Origin: Doris montereyensis
Taxonomy: Eukaryota; Mollusca; Gastropoda; Nudibranchia; Dorididae
Length of the DNA stretch: 64,000 bases
NCBI GenBank assembly: GCA_037039925.1
Contig: JAXRKP010000605.1
Location: 157,001 to 221,000, forward strand
Direction: 5' to 3'
Shown here: positions 26,701 through 35,700 of the stretch, piece by piece
Layout of the letters: the number at the start of each line of letters is the position of its first letter
Numbering within the stretch: the first letter of the stretch is position 1
Made by a program: the position numbers and the translations under genes
Notes under the pieces: generated by a model
What the model saw: the letters and a program-made list of their open reading frames with translations, nothing else
Told to the model about the DNA's origin: nothing
The model's database searches: none

Positions 26701-29700
26701 TAATAGAAAAATTCCTTGAGCGAAGCATTGACTTGCATCTGTGTTTTATTGACTTAGGAAAGGCATTTGACACTGTGAGGAGGGACGAACTATGGCATTC
26801 CTTAAAAGAACACAACGTAGAGCAAAATTTAATAGAAGCCATTAAAAGTTTTTACAATAAACCAACATGTGCAGTGAGAGTAGCTGGAAATATATCAGAA
26901 AATTTTATGTAGATATAGGAGTAAGACAGGGTTGTAGCCTAAGTCCTTTTTTTGTTTATCACATTTATGGATTCAGTCGCAAATGTATCCTCAAAAATGA
27001 ATAAAATGAATGTAGGTATGTGGAAGCTCAAACCAGTAAATGTATCAATGCTTTCATTTGCTGATGATTTAGTTCTGTTTGGAAAATCAGAAAGGGACCT
27101 CCAGTCAAATATCGACATAATGAATAATGAATTAAATAAAAGAGGAATGAGAGTAAATGCAAAGAAAACCAAAACAATGCTACTAATCAAGGAAGCTAAA
27201 ACACAAAATCTTAAATTGGGCAGGGACAATCTAGAACAAGTTCAAAGCTACAATTACCTAGGAGTAATGATTTACTCAGAGGGAAAACTAAGAGAAGAAA
27301 TCAGCCAGAGAATCCAAAAGCCAAATGCAATATATGACCATCTAGGAAAGGCATTTATAGGTAAACAAGAATTGTCAACAAAAACCAAAATGGCAGTATA
27401 CAACACAGTTTATTGTCCTACTCTCCTCTATGGCAGTGAAACCTGGACCTTAGACAGTAAGGAATACAGTAGAATACTGGCAGTCAAAATGAAATATCTA
27501 AGAAGAGTAGTAGGGAAAATTAAAAGAGACAAAATCAAAAACACAATAATAAGAGATCAAACCAAAGCAGATGGCATAAAAATTAAGATAGAAACAAATC
27601 AATTGAGATGGTTTGGGCATGTAAACAGAAGGAATGACAATAGCTAATTCAGTATACAGTGCAAAAGCCCAAGGTAAAAGACTAAAAGGCAGACCTCGGA
27701 GAAAGTGGGAAGAAGATAAAAAGAGGCATTAACGCAAAGAAATTTAACTTTTTTTGGAAGAAAACAGAAACTGTCAGGACAGGGCATCCTAAAGACATTT
27801 CAGGCATATATATAGAATGGGAGCTGATAAAGAAAGGAACAAGCAATCCAGAGGAGACAGCTGAAAATGTAGATATATCAATGGAAGAAATCCAAACAGC
27901 TATAAGAAAAGTGAAATTAGGAAACGCCCCAAGAGCAGATCAAGACTATCCAGAAACAAATCCAGTTATATTATATTATGACCAATGTTCCCTCAAAGCT
28001 GTAAGGAGAAAAGATTTGCAAAGTTGAAACATGTTTGTGCACACCCATGAAAAATAACAGCACATATAAAATTTTAAATATATATTTATTTGTACTAATT
28101 GCACAGAATTGGGATTTTTTTCGTCAAACTTTGCAGTCTACCAAAAAGTTTCGCACACAGAGTACAAAAAATTGAAGTGAACATTGATTACGACTTAGTA
28201 TTATATCGTTTTTTATATCTTCAGGGACGCAGATGTAGTAGGTTTTTTTCTTAGTTAGTTTTTGAATGGAAATCAGCTGCTAAATTAGTTCTCATGAAAA
28301 CAAGATAAATTTGGTTCTTTTTTCTTTCTTTTTGTTAGGTCTGATAAAATGTTGTTGTTTTTTTTATATCTGCAGGTTCACAGAAGCAACAGAGTTTTTA
28401 AATGTTCCTTGTGTCAGTATGAATGTAAATGGAACAAGAACTACAAAGAGCATCTGAAATCAGCACATTTTAATGGTGAGTTAATCTTCTTGCAATTGGG
28501 TGTGGAGGGGTTGTTGGTTGGTGGGGGAGAAACGATATAATAGTTACGACTTTAACACTGCTGGCATGACCTTTTTAAAAATTTAGAATAGTATTTTTTT
28601 TATTTCATCATCATTTGTGCTGCTTTAGCAGCAATTTGATGTAAAGAATATAAGGAGAACGAAATTTGTCTAACACTTTGACTCTGATTTTCGAGTTCTC
28701 AAGGAATATAACCAAGACACATCCACTTTCAGTTTAAGCCTTAAGCTGGTATTGCACACACAGTTAGATGGAGTTATGGTTTAACAAATTCGATGACTGT
28801 CTATCTATCTACTACATGCTTGTGACCTTCTGTGTTAATTTTGGTATGCTGATTACGAAAATACAGTTATTATTCACTATGATGATTTTATTGATGACTG
28901 TGTGTACATGGTGAGGCGCCGATAGTTCAGTCACTAGAGCAGCTGTCTACAACGCAGGAGGCCCAAATTTGATGCCCCTCTGTAAAACTTAAAAAAATTA
29001 AAAATCTTTAAAATGGAGTGCTATTTTTATATTTGTAGTATGGTAGTATTAGTAGTAGCGGTCTAAGAACATGATCTAAAACAAACTGAACGTTATGTAG
29101 CCAATGGTCATCCACTTCTACCTGACAAGCACGCAAGAAATCAATGAGAGTTTCATCCTTCACCAACACCACATTGGCTTGACATGCACCTTTGGTTTCA
29201 TTGACAATGATTAACCTCAATTGTTTTCATAATGATGAATTTAGACCATTGTTTGCTTTGTTTACACAAAACATTATGCATCATAATGCCACACTATCTG
29301 GCAAGTAGTAAGATTCACTGTTAGTGGCCTAGGCTAGACATTCATCATTGTTTGCTTGGCCCAGGTGGATGAAGTTGATACCTGGCCGTCTAGCAGCTGG
29401 TGGAGAGATTTCGCTATCATATAATGTCATATCATGTCATATCGTGTCAGAGGCTAGGTAGGTCGTTTGACCTTTAAATGCCCCATAAATCTTAATACAA
29501 TCTTTCAAAAAAATCAATCATCACCTACTTATTACAGCTGAGTGGCATGACTTGCTCATTGACCCATCTGATTTAATTGAAATGCCTTCATATTTGAAGT
29601 CTATGAAAAAAGACGCTGTCTTGACAACTGTTGACAAGGAAGGTGTCTGTTAAATTTTCGAGTTGTTATCTGATCTGGGGAGTGTTGTTAAAGGGTCAAT

Positions 29701-32700
29701 TTATGTAAAACAAAATAAATCTGTTTCCTGAGTTAATGTGCTGGTAGGCGGACCATACTGTTAGGCGACATGTTCTTAGATAGCTTTTAATGTAATAAAT
29801 GTCACAGTTAAAGGTATGTTTTGTCATCAGAAGAAGTCATGAATCCAACTAAACATATGTCAGTGTAACTTTGTGTTTTGTAAAAGATGAAGAAAAACTA
29901 AAGCCAGCTGACTATAAATTATGTTCTTTTATTTTGCTCTTGTTTTCTTCTCACAGGTCCTCCTTCATGTGTGATTATCAAGGATGCTCTTACAGTGCCA
30001 ATAAACTTAATGCACTTATGGCTCATCGAAGGAACCATGCAGATGATCGGCCTTTTGTCTGTGACATTTGTAGAATGTCTTTCAGAAGCCGTAGAAATCT
30101 CCATTCTCACCTCAAATGCCATGATGGTAAGAAGAAAAAAAAGAGAGAAGAACAAAAGAGAATTTGTTTTTGCATGTCTGTATTTAGTCAAGGTGGTTTT
30201 GATATAGGATTTTTATTCCTGATTGTTGCAATCAGTTTCAACTCTTTGTTTTCCTTCCTGTGGGAGGTTAGTGGGCCATGCTGGTAGGTGTCCTACTTCT
30301 TTCTTTTTAAATCTATCTAATATCTATTGTCTTGCTGTTTCCTTTTTTAAAATCTATCTAATATCTATTGTCTTGCTGTTTCCTTTTTTTAAATCTATCT
30401 AATATCTATTGTCTTGCTGTTTCCTTTTTTTTAAATCTATCTAATATCTATTGTCTTGCTGTTTCCTCTTTTTTTAAATCTATCTAATATCTATTGTCTT
30501 GCTGTTTCCTTTTTTAAATCTATCTAATATCTATTGTCTTGCTGTTTTCTCTTTTTTAAATCTATCTAATATCTATTGTCTTGCTGTTTTCTCTTTTTAA
30601 ATCTATCTAATATCTATTGTCCTACTTCTTTCTTTTTTAAAATCTATCTAATATCTATTGTCTTGCTGTTTTCTTTTTAAATCTATCTAATATCTATTGT
30701 CCTACTTCTTTTTTTAAAATCTATCTAATATCTATTTTCTTGCTGTTTTCTCTTTTTTAAATCTATCTAATATCTATTGTCTTGCTGTTTTCTCTTTTTA
30801 AAATCTATCTAATATCTATTGTCTTGCTGTTTCCTTTTTTAAAATCTATCTAATATCTATTGTCTTGCTGTTTCCTTTTTTTTAAATCTATCTAATATCT
30901 ATTGTCTTGCTGTTTTCTCTTTTTTAAATCTATCTAATATCTATTGTCTTGCTGTTTCCTCTTTTTTAAATCTATCTAATATCTATTGTCTTGCTGTTTC
31001 CTCTTTTTTAAATCTATCTAATATCTATTGTCTTGCTGTTTCCTCTTTTTTAAATCTATCTAATATCTATTGTTGTCTTGCTGTTTCCTCTTTTTTATTC
31101 ATCTTGACACCTCCGCTCATGATGGAATCGGTAGATTTCATTGAATTGAATTGTTGTCCTTCCTTTATTAAATTTGTTCCATCAAAAGTGTTGACATATA
31201 AACTCAAATGATCATTAGAACTGAATTTTATCACAAATATAAACTCAAATGATCATTAGAACTGAATTTTATCACAAATATAAACTCAAATGATCATTAG
31301 AACTGAATTTTATCACAAATATAAATTCAAATGATCATTACAACTGAATTTTATCACAAATATAAACTCAAATGATCATTAGAACTGAATTCTATCACAA
31401 ATATAAACTCAAATGATCATTAGAACTGAATTCTATCACAAATATAAACTCATGGAAAAGCTAAGCATGCATCAAATGAGTACTCAGCTCACGTACATTG
31501 GTGTCATGACATATTATCCTATTTATATTGCTCTACCCTACACATGTGGTGTCATTGGCCAAGCGGTTAGGCTGCCAGACTGGGGATCATGAGGTCCCGG
31601 GTTCGAATGCTAGCAAAGCTAGGTCCGCCGTTGTGTTTCTTGGGAAAGACACTAGCTTGGAAGTAAAAATTTGCGTCCTGTCCAGGAGGTGATTATTATC
31701 ACCTGTTCCTCTTCATTCTATGGCAACTGGGATAAGCTCCGGCTCCATGGGCCATAAAGGCTTTGAAGGAACTACCTCCTCGCATTATATAAGCCCATTT
31801 TGAGGAAAGAAGTTCCAAAGTTAGTAACCTGGAAAAAAGAATCTGAAGCAAGGACAAAAGGCAAGTGAAATTTGTGACATGCTTCCGACCAAATTTGGTT
31901 ACAATGTTTTTTGTGAGACAGGACAATTGACGACCCAGAATCTGATGATAGGCCTGGGCAAGACTCGCTTTTCTTTTTGCTCGTTGATACCAACTACCAT
32001 CTTTGCTGGTCTTGCGTTATTCAACTACTCGCTTTGACAAATACAACGAGACCGCCTAGCTGCATTCACGACTGCTAATATGAACACTCTGAACACTTGG
32101 GCTTTGGTTGGGGGTGGGGTGGAGTGTGGGGGCGCTTGTGACCTCCTTGCAGATTGAAATATCGAGATGGCATAAGACAAACCCAGTGAGAGACTGTTGT
32201 TGTAAGCTGCTGTCACTGTCTCCATGATAGAAGGAGAGGGTGCAGTAGTGGATTGAAAGTTAGCTTACTCCTAGTCTGGTTTCGTCAGGGCAAAGTAGTT
32301 AGTAGTTACAGCGTAGGTTGGTATCAAGACGGGAGTTAGTAGTCATCATCTGCGGTCTAGTGACCATGGTCAGATTCGAATAAAACGCCTCGAAGCCTCG
32401 TATTCGTTGGTATCGAGTAATGGCTCGAGTGGCTCCCAGGCCTATTTGATGATATAACTCTGAGCCAAGGAAGACAAGGTGGCACCTAACATGGCCAGGT
32501 GGGCGACTGATGGGTGCTGCTGGTAGGCCCCACTTATTTCCTTCCATTTTTTTTTTGCCTATCTTTCATCTTGCTGTTTCCTCTTGTTTCACCCTGAGAT
32601 TAATATATATTACGGACTAGGGAAAATTTCAATGAAACAATTAAACAAATATGGCCAGAATTTGAACCCAGGACCTCACGATTGCAACTCTGAGTGATAG

Positions 32701-35700
32701 CTGGGAGTAGAAAACAACATACGTATGGCCTGTTCAATAGGTAATGTTTTATCATCTGCTTCAGTCCACACTGATCAATTCTGGCCCTATCGGCCATAAT
32801 GGTTTTGAAATCAACGTTACCTTTTTCTCTTGTTTTTTTTATGTTCTAGATCGATAGCAACGACATCGTAAAATAGAAGGCTTTTCTGGGTTTTTTATTG
32901 TGGTTGCTGCAAAAGATAAAAAAATTGTTTCTGTTGTAGTTCTTGCTTGCGTTGATTTCGTTTTCGTTTTTAATTTCAGATGAAAAAAAATACAAATGTC
33001 CAGTGTGTGCCAGGTGTTTTAAACTCAAGAACACACTTGACCAGCATGTTGTGACCCACGATGACCTCCGTCCGTACCTGTGTGACCTGTGTGGATTCTC
33101 TACCAAGTACCAGTCTCACCTTATATCCCACAAGAAAAAACATACAGGTAAAATGAAAAGTCTGATAACTGATAGGCGTTGTAGCTGAACTGTAGTATTG
33201 TGAGCTGGTAGTCATGACGACACTGGTTCAAGCCCCACGGCTGGCACAAGTGGGGGTTTTTTCCACAACATTGTACTTGTAGGAATGGTATTTCACTCTA
33301 CTTTCCTCACTTGACTCAGGTGTGAATGAGTACCCAGCTATAGGTAGAAAAAGATCTTGTCAGAGTGTTAGTACGAAAAGCCTAACAAGCTTGTGTACTG
33401 TATGCTCCCCCCAGGAGTTGAGAATGACTTTGAATGAAATGGCCTGCTGGGGGATAAATGATGTACAGTCGGTGAGCTTGCACTTGTGCGGCGATACAGA
33501 CTATAAGTCCACCTTGTGATAATGATAAGAATATCACTAGCCCAGATTAAAACTCAGGTCAAAGATTTCTTCTCTTTATTTCTCTTACTAAAACATCAAA
33601 ATCCTCATCGCTTTACACATTATATTGATTGAACTTTTTTTTACGATCAGGGGTATAAGAAAAAACCCTATGCACAATACCAAACCTTTCAGCAATTCAT
33701 TATTTGTAACTACTATTATTAGACATTGGTGTTGCATCAGTGGCCAAGTGGTTAGGCTGCCGGACTTAGGATCATGAGGTCCCGGGTTTAAAATCCCGAC
33801 AAAGCTAGGTCTGACGCTGTGTTACTTGGGAAAGACATTTTACACACATTTTCTCTCTCGACCCAGGTGCAAATGGCTACAACAAGCACTATCATAGGAA
33901 GTCAAGACCTGCGCCAGACTAGCATCCTGTCCAGGAGGGGATTATTATCATCTGTTTTAGCTTCATGCTACATAAACCGATATAAGCTCCGGCTCTATGG
34001 ATCGTTATGGTCTTGAAAAAAGTTTTTTCCCTCCATTAGTACTTGGGAAGAACATTTTTTATAGTCTAAAGCACACCTGGATGTGTGAACTCCTACCACC
34101 CCAAATTTCAAGTTTAACCTGTATTAATCTGGGGTTGCGGTATGCCTGCCACGTTTATTTAACACCACACAGCATAGGCTAAAGTGAATGTCCCATATTT
34201 TATACTTTATTCTTTCATAAAATAGGTCCATGAAGATGTCCTTCGCTGAAAAGTTGAGTTGAGGTGGGGGGGGGGGGGGGGGGGGGGTTTCGGCCCTTTA
34301 AGTTACCTCCCTTGGTAAAAGATTTGATATGATTTGATTTTACCCACATCCACGACTATGGTGTTTGCAGGGTTTTTGGTAGGATTTTTATTTTGCCCAG
34401 ACTGCCCTGTAAACAGCTAAGGGATCTTTAACGTGCACAGAGTATTGTAATCTGCACACAGGACCTCCTTTTTCCGTTATCTATCACCGGTGGGACTAGG
34501 TGTTGATCCACTACCTGGACCAAGGGGGTAGAGTGTACTACTAACTAGAGAAAGTTTTTCAACCGTTTGCGGGCCTTGAACTCACGACCTTTTTGTTGAG
34601 AGGCCGACACCTTGCCTCTGGAATACTGAGTCCCTGTTTGGTAAAAGAAGAATTTATGGGCAACAGCTCAGTGAGACAGTCAGTGTAAAATTGATCTGTA
34701 AGCGCATGTCTAGAGTATGTTGAAATGTCATAAATACAAGGGCTTATGTTGATATACACCCTGTGTGAGATACAGAGAGGAGAGAAAAATAGGGCTAGTA
34801 TTACTAATAATAGAACTGTTAGTGAAAGAATGCACTGGAATTTATTGTATTATTGCTCCCTCTCTCTCTCTCTCCTCTCTCTCTCTCCTCTCTCTCTGCC
34901 TGTCTGTCTGCATAAAATCCCTCATATATTTATTATCAGATACTGCTTGTATGTCTGTACCATTGTTTTAATCATTTTCTTCGTCAGGTGATGTTTTCCT
35001 TGTACTTTTCCATCTTGCACTTATGCTACACCAAAACGTTCACAACTGAAGGCACACTTGAGATCTCATCTGGGCATCAGGGATCATGTTTGTGGCACAT
35101 GTGGCAAAAAATTCATCGAGAAATCTCATCTTTTGCGACACGAGAGGATCCACTCGTCCGTAAAAAACCACAAGTGCTTGGTTTGCGACTACGCTTCAAA
35201 CCGGGCTGACAAATTAAGGGAACACATGAAGAAGCACCAGAGATCAGTGGCAACACCGAAGGCAGAGGCAGCGAAAAAGAAAAAGAAGAAACAGCCTAGC
35301 AAAAGAACAGAAAAGAGAGCCGAAAGACTGAAAGTAATGACCTTGAGGTCAGTACGAGAGATAATGATACAAATGAGATTAACATGTCGCATATATACAT
35401 CACCTCTGTCAGGAGCGGGGACGATCTAACCCAAGAACAAATGGTTAAAATGATGGATGGAGACGAGCATTCTAGCTCTGTTAATTATCTAAGCAGTGTT
35501 GCTGCTACTGCTGTTGGAGAAATAAACTCGTCCAAAGATGTCCCTGTTGAACAGAGTAACTCGTCATTGACGTGTGAGGCGGATATTAATTTAAAGTCTT
35601 CCTCAGAGAATCAAGACAGGAACTCAAATCAGTTAGGAGGGGCAACCGCCACATCGTAGATCAGCGAAGCAAGAAAAGATTTGAGCGCCATGGACCTACT

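Noticed and set aside
28913..28985. Possible functional tRNA gene
   Set aside because: Anticodon and acceptor stems do not pair properly; better explained as SINE or tRNA pseudogene.
30300..31455. CRISPR-like array (regular repeats of about 40 bp)
   Set aside because: Units are contiguous without unique spacers, in an intron of an animal gene: ordinary minisatellites.
34266..34287. G22 run as a functional G-quadruplex regulator
   Set aside because: A homopolymer of uncertain length in repeat-rich intron sequence; nothing links it to a promoter or exon.
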